Positions 15,966 to 24,327 of a DNA stretch of 33,172 nt are shown one piece after another. This DNA is from an uncultured bacterium (GTDB lineage Bacteria; Acidobacteriota; Thermoanaerobaculia; Thermoanaerobaculales; Thermoanaerobaculaceae): assembly GCA_937924755.1 (NCBI GenBank), contig CALEVZ010000021.1, positions 1-33,172 of the forward strand. The letters are read 5' to 3'. A program made the translations under genes and the position numbers. The notes under the pieces were generated by a model, which was not told the DNA's origin, did no database searches, and saw nothing but the letters and a program-made list of their open reading frames with translations. Position 1 is the stretch's first letter. Each line of letters starts with the position of its first letter.

Positions 15966-17111
15966 ATGCAAGGTAAGCTCTTCCGCAAGGCGGCGCTGGA
16001 GAAGCTCTCCTCCCCGGAGCGGCTGGACGTGATGATGAAGGTCACCTCGCCCAGCGGCTGGCTGGCCCTGGCGGCGCTGGGGTTCATCATCTTCATGGTG
16101 GTGGCCTGGAGCATCGTCGGCAGCATCGCCATCAAGGTAGACGGGCGCGGCATCCTGCTGCGAGGTGGCTCGGTTTACGAGGTCAACTCCATCGGCTCCG
16201 GCCGCCTGGTGGAGGTGGGTCCGAAGCCCGGTGACGTGGTGGAGGTGGGGCAGGTGGTGGCCCGCCTGGACCAGCCCGAGCTGCGCCTCAGGATCGCCAA
16301 CATGCGGGAGGAGCTGGCCGCCCTGGCGGGCCGCGGGGCGGAACAGCAGCGCGCCCAGGCCAACATCCTCGCCCGCTACCAGCGGCAGGCGGCGGAGCTG
16401 CGCGAGAAGATCGCCGTGCAGGAGCAGATGGTGGCCCGCGGCCTGCTCACCCGCACCCAGCTCATGCAGACCCAGCAGGAGCTCACCGCCACCGAGCAGG
16501 CCATGGCCAACATCCGCGCCACCGAGGCCGGCACTGGGCTGCGGGTGGACGAGGTGCGGCGGCAGATCGTCGAGCTCGAGAGCCAGCTCGCCTCCCAGTC
16601 GGAGGTGCGCAGCCCTTACGCCGGCCGGGTGCTGGAAGTGATGGTCAATCCCGGCGACCTGGTGACCGCCGGCAGTCGCATCCTGACCCTGGAAGACACC
16701 AAGGAGACCATTCAGGCGATTCTGTTTGTCCCCGCCTCCGAGGGCAAGAAGGTGCGGCAGGGGATGCGGGCGTTTATCTCCCCCTCCACCGTGCGGTCCG
16801 AAGAGTACGGCTTCATGCTGGCCGAGGTCAGGGACGTGTCCGACTTCCCCCTTACCCCCGAGGGGATGGTGCGGGTGCTGCGCAACCAGGCGCTGGCCCA
16901 GGAGCTGGCCGGCAAGGGGGCCCCCATCGCCGTGACCGCCATTCCCATCCCCGACCCCGGCACCGAGAGCGGCTTCAAGTGGTCCTCCTCCAAAGGGCCG
17001 CCGGTGCGGGTGTACTCCGGCACCCTGTGCTCGGGATCCATCCAGGTGGAGACCAAGCGGCCCATTTCCTACGTCATCCCCATCGCCAAGAAGGCGGTGG
17101 GGCTAGGCTAG
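15966..17111 (+). CDS. NHLM-type HlyD-family secretion adaptor (membrane fusion protein)
   Basis: This 381-residue protein links the inner-membrane ABC exporter to TolC across the periplasm. A single membrane helix lies at about residues 32-56 (WLALAALGFIIFMVVAWSIV). A split lipoyl domain follows (GSGRLVEVGPKPGDVVEVGQ ... SPYAGRVLEVMVNPGDLV), with a coiled-coil hairpin between the halves at ~105-205. The short cytosolic N-terminus and the C-terminal beta region match the NHLM secretion-protein family. Start: ATG at 15966 after AAAGGAGGT. It sits 49 nt after the second TolC gene and 9 nt before the peptidase-ABC gene. Confidence 0.9.
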   Translation: MQGKLFRKAALEKLSSPERLDVMMKVTSPSGWLALAALGFIIFMVVAWSIVGSIAIKVDGRGILLRGGSVYEVNSIGSGRLVEVGPKPGDVVEVGQVVARLDQPELRLRIANMREELAALAGRGAEQQRAQANILARYQRQAAELREKIAVQEQMVARGLLTRTQLMQTQQELTATEQAMANIRATEAGTGLRVDEVRRQIVELESQLASQSEVRSPYAGRVLEVMVNPGDLVTAGSRILTLEDTKETIQAILFVPASEGKKVRQGMRAFISPSTVRSEEYGFMLAEVRDVSDFPLTPEGMVRVLRNQALAQELAGKGAPIAVTAIPIPDPGTESGFKWSSSKGPPVRVYSGTLCSGSIQVETKRPISYVIPIAKKAVGLG

Positions 17112-17120
17112 GGGGTCCCC

Positions 17121-19346
17121 ATGGCCGCCCAACCCCAGGAGGCACCCCGCACCATCCCGCCGCCCCCTGCCCGCCGAGTGAAATGCCCGACCATCTTGCA
17201 GATGGAGGCGGTGGAGTGCGGCGCCGCGGCGCTCGCCATCGTCCTAGGCTACTTCGGCAAGATCGTGCCGCTGGAGGAGTTGCGCCAGGAGTGCGGGGTC
17301 TCCCGCGACGGCTCCAAGGCCTCCAATGTGGTGAAGGCGGCGCGGCGCTACGGGCTGCAGGCCAAAGGGCAGAAGTTCGAGAAGATCGAGAGCCTGTACG
17401 AGCTCAAGTTCCCCTGCATCCTGTTCTGGAACTTCAACCACTTCCTGGTGCTGGAGGGGTTCGGGCGGAAAGGGCAGGTGTACCTCTCCGACCCCGCCGA
17501 GGGACCCCGCACCGTCACCCTGGAGGAGCTGGACGCGTCCTTCTCCGGCGTGGTCCTGACCTTCGAAGTGGGGCCCGAGTTCAGCCCCTCCGGCGAGAAA
17601 CCCAGCATGGCGGCGGCACTCAGGCGGCGCCTGGAGGGCAGCGAGGCGGCGCTGGCCTTTGCCATCCTGTGCGGCCTCTTCCTGGTGGTGCCGGGGCTGG
17701 TGATCCCCACCTTCTCGCGGGTGTTCATCGACGAGTACCTGATCGCCGGGCGGCGCTCCCTGGTGACGCCGCTGATCGCCGGCATGGTGCTCACCGCGGC
17801 GCTGCGCATGGGGCTGACCTGGCTGCAGGAAACCTACCTACTGCGCATGGAGTCGCGACTGGCGCTCACCACTTCCTCACAGTTCTTCAACCATATTTTG
17901 CGTTTGCCGGTGTCCTACTTCGCCCAGCGGTTTGCCGGGGAGATCGGTTCGCGGGTGGAGATCAACGACAAGGTGGCCTCCCTCATCTCCGGGCGCCTGG
18001 CCACCACCGCCCTCGACTGCCTGCTGCTGGTCTTCTATGCCGTCCTGATGATGCTCTACGACGTGGTCCTCACCCTGGTGTGCATCGCCATCGCCCTCAC
18101 CAACATCGTTGCCGTAAAGCTGGTGGCGCGTCAGCGCACGGACGCCGCCCGCCGCCTGCTACAGGACTACGGCAAGCTCACCGGCACCGCCATGAACGGC
18201 CTGCGCATCCTGGAAACCCTCAAGGCTTCCGGCTCGGAGTCGGAGTTCTTCGCCCGCTGGGCCGGCTATCAGGCCAAAGCGCTGCGCTCCCAGCAGCAGC
18301 TCATGCAGCTGTCGGAGTTCATCAACGCCGTACCGGCCACGGTGTCCAGCGTCACCACCGCGGTGATCCTGCTTTTGGGCAGCCTCAAGGTGATGAACGG
18401 CGAGCTCACCGTCGGCATGCTCGTCGCCTACCAAAGCCTGATGGCGTCGTTCACCAAACCCCTCAATACCTTCGTGTCCTTCGGCGGGGCCGTGCAGGAG
18501 CTCGAGGCGGACATGGCGCGCCTGGATGACGTGCTGCGCTTCCCCGTCGACCCCCAGTACACCCGCGACGAGCGACCGTCCGTGGAGATCCTAAAGCGGG
18601 CCGCGCCGGCCCCGCGCAAGGAGATGATCAAGCTTTCGGGCGAGATCGAGCTGCGCGGCGTCACCTTTGGCTACTCCCCCCTGGATCCTCCGCTGATCGA
18701 GGGCTTCAGCCTGCACGTCAAACCGGGACAACGGGTGGCCTTCGTGGGGCGCTCGGGCTCGGGAAAATCCACCGTCTCCAAGCTGGTGACCGGGCTTTAT
18801 CGCCCGTGGAAGGGGGAGATCCTCTTCGACGGCATCCCCATGGACGAGCTGCCCACGGGGCTGCTGCGCAACTCCCTGGGTGCGGTGGATCAGGAGATCT
18901 TCCTGTTTGCCGGCACCATCCGCGAAAACGTCACCATGTGGGACTTTACCATCCCCCTCACCTCCATCACCGCCGCCTGTCGCGATGCGGCTATCGACCA
19001 CGACATCCAGACCCGCATGGGCAAGTACGACTCGCCGGTGGAGGAGCACGGCGCCAACTTCTCCGGCGGGCAGCGGCAGCGGCTGGAGATCGCCCGTGCC
19101 CTGGTGGGCAACCCGACCATCCTGGTGCTGGATGAGGCCACCTCGGCGCTGGACCCACCGACGGAACTGATGGTAGACGAGGCCATCCGCCGGCGGGGCT
19201 GCACCTGTATCATCGTCGCCCACCGCCTGTCCACCATCCGCGACGCCGACGAGATCATCGTCATGGACCGCGGCAAGATCGTCCAGCGCGGCACCCACGA
19301 CGAGATGAAGGACGTTCCCGGCCTGTACCGGGATCTCATCCACTAG
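17121..19346 (+). CDS. NHLM peptidase-ABC exporter (C39 peptidase, permease, ATPase)
   Basis: This 741-residue protein cuts the leader at the Gly-Gly site and exports the product. The N-terminal C39 peptidase has Cys33 (VECGAAALA), His107 (NHFLVLEG) and Asp124 (SDPAEG), so it is intact. Residues ~165-450 form the six-helix permease. The ATPase has Walker A GRSGSGKST (~541), signature FSGGQRQRLEIARAL, Walker B ILVLDEATSALD and the switch His in IVAHRLST. The match to the precursor's AVAGG site supports its role. It lies 9 nt after the adaptor gene and 9 nt before the second ABC gene. Confidence 0.94.
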   Translation: MAAQPQEAPRTIPPPPARRVKCPTILQMEAVECGAAALAIVLGYFGKIVPLEELRQECGVSRDGSKASNVVKAARRYGLQAKGQKFEKIESLYELKFPCILFWNFNHFLVLEGFGRKGQVYLSDPAEGPRTVTLEELDASFSGVVLTFEVGPEFSPSGEKPSMAAALRRRLEGSEAALAFAILCGLFLVVPGLVIPTFSRVFIDEYLIAGRRSLVTPLIAGMVLTAALRMGLTWLQETYLLRMESRLALTTSSQFFNHILRLPVSYFAQRFAGEIGSRVEINDKVASLISGRLATTALDCLLLVFYAVLMMLYDVVLTLVCIAIALTNIVAVKLVARQRTDAARRLLQDYGKLTGTAMNGLRILETLKASGSESEFFARWAGYQAKALRSQQQLMQLSEFINAVPATVSSVTTAVILLLGSLKVMNGELTVGMLVAYQSLMASFTKPLNTFVSFGGAVQELEADMARLDDVLRFPVDPQYTRDERPSVEILKRAAPAPRKEMIKLSGEIELRGVTFGYSPLDPPLIEGFSLHVKPGQRVAFVGRSGSGKSTVSKLVTGLYRPWKGEILFDGIPMDELPTGLLRNSLGAVDQEIFLFAGTIRENVTMWDFTIPLTSITAACRDAAIDHDIQTRMGKYDSPVEEHGANFSGGQRQRLEIARALVGNPTILVLDEATSALDPPTELMVDEAIRRRGCTCIIVAHRLSTIRDADEIIVMDRGKIVQRGTHDEMKDVPGLYRDLIH

Positions 19347-19355
19347 GGGGCGGAG

Positions 19356-22300
19356 ATGAGCGACGCGACTTTCTCGCCCCGACCCATCTCGGCCGCTCTG
19401 GTGGTGGTCTCCAGCGACCTCGAGGGCCTGCCCGGCCGACGCATCGACCTGGCCGCCCCCGTGCGCATCGGCCGCAGCGAGGAGTGTGACCTGGTGCTGG
19501 CGGTGCAGACGGTTTCTCGACGCCACGCCGAACTCACGCCCACCGCCTCCGGCTGGCTGCTGCGGGATCTGGGCAGTGCCAACGGCGTCTGGCTGGGGCA
19601 GCAGCGCATCCACGAGCACTCCTTGCGCGATGGCGACGAGTTCCGCCTGGGGGGTACGGTGCTTCGCTTCGAGGCCAGTTCCGCCCCCCCACCGGCCGCC
19701 GTGCCGCCCCCCCCACCGGTCGCCCCCCTGCCAACCAGGGCACCGGCGGCCCCACAGCAACCCCCAGCCAAGCCGGCCGAACCCCAGCCGAAAGCCACCG
19801 TGCCACCACCAGAGGTCCCGGGCCCGGCGCCAGCGCCGCCAGCCCCAGCACCGCCAGCCGGGCCCGGCCGGCCGGAGGCCGTCGAGGTCCACCCCCAGCC
19901 GACGCTCCCCCGCGCCGAGCCCGCCCCCGAGCCAGCGCCACCCGCCCCCACCGGGCCAGCCGCCCCGGGCGAGGCGCAACCCCCCGGGGAGCCTGCCAGC
20001 GCACCGGCAGCCCCGGTGCAGGCCGCTTCCTCTCTGCGGGCGACGCTGGTGCGGGAGGGGGAGGCCCAGGAGGCCAGCGGCAACCGACCGTTCCTGCTCT
20101 CCGCCCCCGGCACCGCCTGGTACGTGGAGGAGGGCAAGGTGGAGGTGTTCACCGTCGCCATCGACCGTGGCGGCAACCCCACCGGGCCCCGCACCCACTT
20201 CGCCACCATCAACGCCGGTGAATTGATGCTGGGCATGGACTTCGCCGGCTGGGGGCTGAGCTCGGGCTTCCTCGCGGTGGGCCGCATGGGTACCCGACTG
20301 CGCCGCCTGCCCACCGCCCGCCTGCAGCAGCTGGCCCGCGATCAGGCGCTGGCGGCCGAGCTTGCCGCCCTGGTGGACGAGTGGATCCTCAACCTGTCGG
20401 ACAACCTCACCCGAGAGATCGCCCCCGGCCCCAAGGCCGACGTCCCCCTGGCTGAGACGGGGGAGGCAACCATCGACAACCAGAAAGCCGCCCGCCCCGG
20501 ACGCGGCGTGGTATGGGTCGAGGTCATCGAGGGCAACCTGCTGTTCGTCGGCCTGGAGCAGCTCATCTTCGACCAGCCCTCCGCCGGCGAGCGCGCCGGC
20601 ACCCACTCCATGGCGGTCAAACTGGGCGACCTCATCGAGCGGGCGCAGCGCCGCCGCGCCCTTTTCCCCCTCACCGGGCACACCTGGGTGGAGGCCGCCA
20701 ACGCCCGGGAGATCGCCACCCGGGTGCGCTGCGCCCCCTCGGCGGGGGTGCTGGGCGACGGGGCGGCCTGGCGCGGCCTCGACCTCTTCCACCAGGTGCT
20801 CTGCCAGTGCGAGTTCGTCAACAAGAAGCTGGCCCTGGTGGACGAGTACCGGCGCCTCAAAAGCAAGGCGGAGTACTCCGAGGCGGCGAGGGAAGCCGGC
20901 TTTCGCGAGATCGCCTCGGTCATGGAGGACACCGCCGCTGCCGCCCCGGCGGCCACCCCGGTGGAGGACCCCACTTTCGCCGCCTGCGTGCTGGTGGGCG
21001 AGGCGCTGGGCATGCAGGTGCGCGACCACCCCGAGGCCGCCAAGGGGGCCTCCTTCGAGGACCGGGTGAACGCCATCGCCAAGGCCTCCCGCTGCCGCAC
21101 CCGGGCGGTGATGCTGCGGGACGACTGGTGGCGCTCGGACCACGGCCCCGCCCTGGGGCGCTGGGAAGAGGGTGGCGGGCCGGTGGCGCTGCTGCCCGAC
21201 GGGCCGCGCCGTATGCTGGTGGCCGACCCCGGAACCGGCGAGCGCACCGTCGTAACCGAGGAAGTGGCGGCGCGCATCTCTCCCCAGGCGGTGGTGTTCT
21301 ACCGCCCCTTCCCCGACGGCCCGCTGTCCGTCAAGCACCTGATTCGCTTCGGCGCCCGTGGGCTGGCGGGCGACCTGTGGATGCTCATCGGCATGGGGAT
21401 CGCCCTGGGGGTGCTGGGGGCCCTGACCCCCTACTTCACCGGCCGGCTGTTCGACTCCGCCATTCCCCAGGCCGACCGCAACCTGCTGGTGCAGTACACC
21501 GGCGGCCTGTTCGTCGCCGCCTTCGCCGCCGCCGCCTTCAAGCTCACCCAGTCCATCGCCGTGCTGCGCATCCAGGGGCGCATGGACTACTCCATCCAGG
21601 CGGCCCTGTGGGACCGCCTGCTGAACCTGCCGTCCACCGCCTTCCGGGAGTACTCCTCCGGTGATCTGGCCGACCGCGCCGCCGGCATCAACGAAATCCG
21701 GCGGCTGGTGGCCGGCGCCGGCATCGGCGCGGCGCTGGGCTCGCTGTCGTCAGTCTTCTACGTCGTCCTCATGTTCAAGTACAGCCTGGTGCTGGCGCTT
21801 TCTGCCATCGGCCTGACGCTGCTGTACGTCGCCTGCACCACCACCTTCAACTACCTGCAGCTGCGCCAGCAGCGCCAGGAGATGCAACTCTCCGGCGCCA
21901 TCACCGGGCTCGTGCTGCAGTTCATCTCCGGGGTGGGCAAGCTAAGGGTGGCCGGTGCTGAAAACCACGCCTTCCGGGTGTGGGCCAGCCTTTATGCCCG
22001 CCAGCGGCGGCTGGGCTTCATCATCGGCAAGATCAAGAACGCCGCCCAGGTGTTCTCCGCCGGCTTCCCGGTACTGGCCCAGGCGGCCATCTTCTACGCC
22101 CTCGTCCAGCAGCAGGAGAAGGCGGCCGCCGCCGGTACCGCCGCCGCCATGAGCACCGGCGACTTCATCGCCTTTGCCGCCGCGTTCGGCGCCTTCCTGG
22201 CGGCCACCCAGGCGCTGGGGGACGCTTCCCTGGATCTCCTGCGGGTGGTGCCCATCTACGAGCGTCTGAAGCCCATCATCACCACCCCGGCGGAGCTGGA

Positions 22301-23048
22301 CGAGACCCGCGCCTATCCTGGCCGGCTGCGGGGGGACATCGAGGTGTCCCACGTTTCCTTCCGCTACTCCGAGGACGGCCCCTGGGTGCTGGATGACCTC
22401 TCGGTGAAAATTCGCGCCGGCGAAATGGTGGCCTTCGTGGGGGGCTCCGGCTGCGGCAAGTCCACCCTGATGCGCCTGCTGCTGGGGTTTGAGTCCCCTC
22501 AAAAGGGCTCCCTGTACTTCGACGGCCAGGACCTGGCCGCCCTCGACCTGCGCGAGGTGCGCCAGCAGATCGGCGTGGTGCTGCAGACCTCCCAGCTGCT
22601 GCCCACGGACGTGGCGCGCAACATCCTGGGCTCCACCGGCCTGGGCATCAACGACGCCTGGGAGGCGGCCACCCTGGCGGGCCTGGCCGACGACATCCGC
22701 GCCCTGCCCATGGGCATGCACACCTACATCTCCGAGGGAGGCGGCGGCTTTTCCGGCGGGCAGCAACAGAAGATCCTCATCGCCCGAGCCCTGGTCCGCA
22801 AGCCCCGCATCCTGATCTTCGACGAGGCCACCTCGGCGCTCGATAACCGCTCCCAGGCGACGGTGACCGAGTCCATGGAGCGGCTGCAGGCCACCCGCAT
22901 CGTCATCGCCCACCGGCTGTCCACCATCGTCAACGCCGACCGCATCTGCTACCTGGAGGGCGGCCGCATCATCGAGGAGGGCACCTTCGAGGAGCTGATG
23001 GCGCTGGGCGGCAAGTTCCACGCCCTCGCCAAGCGGCAGATGGCGTGA
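19356..23048 (+). CDS. NHLM second ABC transporter with N-terminal FHA domain and Pro-rich linker
   Basis: This 1230-residue protein joins four parts. Residues ~13-105 are an FHA domain with Gly39-Arg40, Ser54-Arg-Arg-His57 and Asn76 (GSANGVW), the residues needed to bind phosphothreonine. Residues ~109-225 are a low-complexity Pro/Ala linker. A long middle region (~240-640) follows, with a cyclic-nucleotide-domain-like start, as in other NHLM ABC2 proteins. The C-terminus has six membrane helices (~665-965) and an ATPase with GGSGCGKST, FSGGQQQKILIARAL, ILIFDEATSALD and IAHRLST. NHLM ABC2 proteins usually pair with the peptidase-ABC protein. The FHA and linker are an addition not expected in the family. 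It is the last gene of the operon. Confidence 0.92.
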   Translation: MSDATFSPRPISAALVVVSSDLEGLPGRRIDLAAPVRIGRSEECDLVLAVQTVSRRHAELTPTASGWLLRDLGSANGVWLGQQRIHEHSLRDGDEFRLGGTVLRFEASSAPPPAAVPPPPPVAPLPTRAPAAPQQPPAKPAEPQPKATVPPPEVPGPAPAPPAPAPPAGPGRPEAVEVHPQPTLPRAEPAPEPAPPAPTGPAAPGEAQPPGEPASAPAAPVQAASSLRATLVREGEAQEASGNRPFLLSAPGTAWYVEEGKVEVFTVAIDRGGNPTGPRTHFATINAGELMLGMDFAGWGLSSGFLAVGRMGTRLRRLPTARLQQLARDQALAAELAALVDEWILNLSDNLTREIAPGPKADVPLAETGEATIDNQKAARPGRGVVWVEVIEGNLLFVGLEQLIFDQPSAGERAGTHSMAVKLGDLIERAQRRRALFPLTGHTWVEAANAREIATRVRCAPSAGVLGDGAAWRGLDLFHQVLCQCEFVNKKLALVDEYRRLKSKAEYSEAAREAGFREIASVMEDTAAAAPAATPVEDPTFAACVLVGEALGMQVRDHPEAAKGASFEDRVNAIAKASRCRTRAVMLRDDWWRSDHGPALGRWEEGGGPVALLPDGPRRMLVADPGTGERTVVTEEVAARISPQAVVFYRPFPDGPLSVKHLIRFGARGLAGDLWMLIGMGIALGVLGALTPYFTGRLFDSAIPQADRNLLVQYTGGLFVAAFAAAAFKLTQSIAVLRIQGRMDYSIQAALWDRLLNLPSTAFREYSSGDLADRAAGINEIRRLVAGAGIGAALGSLSSVFYVVLMFKYSLVLALSAIGLTLLYVACTTTFNYLQLRQQRQEMQLSGAITGLVLQFISGVGKLRVAGAENHAFRVWASLYARQRRLGFIIGKIKNAAQVFSAGFPVLAQAAIFYALVQQQEKAAAAGTAAAMSTGDFIAFAAAFGAFLAATQALGDASLDLLRVVPIYERLKPIITTPAELDETRAYPGRLRGDIEVSHVSFRYSEDGPWVLDDLSVKIRAGEMVAFVGGSGCGKSTLMRLLLGFESPQKGSLYFDGQDLAALDLREVRQQIGVVLQTSQLLPTDVARNILGSTGLGINDAWEAATLAGLADDIRALPMGMHTYISEGGGGFSGGQQQKILIARALVRKPRILIFDEATSALDNRSQATVTESMERLQATRIVIAHRLSTIVNADRICYLEGGRIIEEGTFEELMALGGKFHALAKRQMA

Positions 23049-23330
23049 CCTCATCCCGCCCGGCGCCCACGTCGCTCAGAGCCCCGGCTTTCCCGGCACT
23101 GCACCCGAGGCGGGCGCCTCCTCTCGTGCTGCGACTCTGCCCTCGAGAATTGACCTCGCCCGCCGCCCCACTTTCGAGGGGTTGACGAGAGAGAGAATCG
23201 TGGAAACGGCCGTGGGAGGGAACGCCAATGGCACTCAGGATCATGCCCATCCAGGCGACAGGCGGCTACGGAGCTATGGCGAGCCAGCGATCGGACGCTG
23301 GCCGTGAACCGAGGCCTGGTCAAGGCGGCG
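23049..23330. other. Non-coding stretch after the lanthipeptide operon
   Basis: No convincing gene is seen here. GAGGCG-GG-CGCCTC (23107-23120) is a small inverted repeat that might help end the operon, but it has a 2-nt loop and no T-tract. The sequence has less coding-like third-position GC than the flanks. Confidence 0.4.
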
Positions 23331-23657
23331 ATGACGGTTGTGGTGTTCGCCGTGGCGCTCCGGTTTTTTGCCGAGGGGCGCAGGAAGAAGGTTTCCTGCC
23401 GCATCGTCATGGGCAGTGACGCATGCATCCCCCGCTGCAACGACTGCTGCGTCCACCTTCAGGCGCACTGCGCACGTGCAGAACCTGGTGGTATCGGGTC
23501 TTTCTCTGCCTCGGCGACCTTGACTGTGTGGCCGCGTGTGTGCAGGCGGCCGTTCACTAGTGGGAGGTCTGTACGGTCGGCTGCTCGGCCGCCGACCCGT
23601 CCGGGTTATGCTCCTGCCCTCGAAGCAACTGCCCCGAAAGGTGAGGAGACGTCATGA
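23331..23657 (+). CDS. Possible small Cys-rich exported peptide
   Basis: An open frame of 108 codons starts MTVVVFAVALRFFAEGRRKK, a hydrophobic stretch followed by basic residues. Six Cys follow within 26 residues (spaced as in SCRIV...DACIPRCNDCC...AHC). Its stop codon overlaps the ATG of the next gene by 4 nt (ATGA), and AAGG lies 5 nt before the chosen ATG at 23331; an in-frame GTG at 23304 is an alternative. The last half has poor codon quality and no family is recognised. It may be a real short gene or a chance frame. Confidence 0.28.
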   Translation: MTVVVFAVALRFFAEGRRKKVSCRIVMGSDACIPRCNDCCVHLQAHCARAEPGGIGSFSASATLTVWPRVCRRPFTSGRSVRSAARPPTRPGYAPALEATAPKGEETS

Positions 23658-24154
23658 TGATCCTCTCTCTCATCGTCATCGCAGCCCCGGGAGCAGCTGC
23701 CGTGCTGCCCTACCCGGGCGTGGTGGCGACCGGTGAATTCCGGACCTCCGACGGCCAGAGTTGCTCCCTGGCCCTGTGGAAAGGCTCCGCGATCGACCGG
23801 CGGCTCCTCGCCGACGTCGAGCGCGAGCAACTCGACCGTCTGCTCGAGGAAGTCCGGCAGCGCTGGCACGATGGCGACGTACGAAGTGTCCCCTTGCCGC
23901 TGCTGCGGCGCTACCTGGATCTCACCTCGCCACCCGGCCGGACGGGGTCTTCGCCGCTGGCGCTGCGTACGGTGACCTATGGACCCCTGGAAGGACACCT
24001 CTCCAGGCTCACCCCCGGGCCGTTCCGGCGCACCTTCACCCGCCCCGACGCCGCCGTTAGCCGCGACTTGTTCGGGCGCGAACACTGGGAGCCCCCGATT
24101 CTCAAGGGGCAGCTCAAGGACGTCCTCGAGGCGATCCGCAAAGCACTCAGGTAG
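23654..24154 (+). CDS. Hypothetical secreted protein
   Basis: This 166-residue protein begins MMILSLIVIAAPGAAAVLPY, a short signal peptide with a likely cut near AAA. GAGGAG (23643-23648) precedes the first of two adjacent ATGs. The mature part is mixed alpha/beta in composition, with a charged middle (DVEREQLDRLLEEVRQRW) and a C-terminal LKDVLEAIRKALR helix. High third-position GC supports a real gene. I do not recognise the family. Its position after the lanthipeptide operon does not by itself link it to that system. Confidence 0.65.
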   Translation: MMILSLIVIAAPGAAAVLPYPGVVATGEFRTSDGQSCSLALWKGSAIDRRLLADVEREQLDRLLEEVRQRWHDGDVRSVPLPLLRRYLDLTSPPGRTGSSPLALRTVTYGPLEGHLSRLTPGPFRRTFTRPDAAVSRDLFGREHWEPPILKGQLKDVLEAIRKALR

Positions 24155-24327
24155 GCGCTCGATCCACCCCGAGGATCGGCATGGGCGATTGAGCCGGGCG
24201 ACTTTTTGGTCCTCTTCGCAGTGCTTTCACACTTGGTTCACATCGGTGCGGGGACAATCACCCGACGTCGGGGACCCGTCGATCACCCCCTGAGGAGCCC
24301 CCGGGCCCTCGGAGGTTGGAGGAACGC

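Noticed and set aside
18591-21338. 915-codon open frame on the minus strand
   Set aside because: It lies opposite the two ABC exporter genes, whose motifs are unmistakable. Its product is low-complexity Gly/His/Gln-rich sequence, typical of the reverse strand of GC-rich genes.
24160-24207. Terminator after the small secreted protein (CGATCC/GGATCG stem, T-run at 24203)
   Set aside because: The stem is only 6 bp and the T-run is 24 nt away, so it is not a normal intrinsic terminator.
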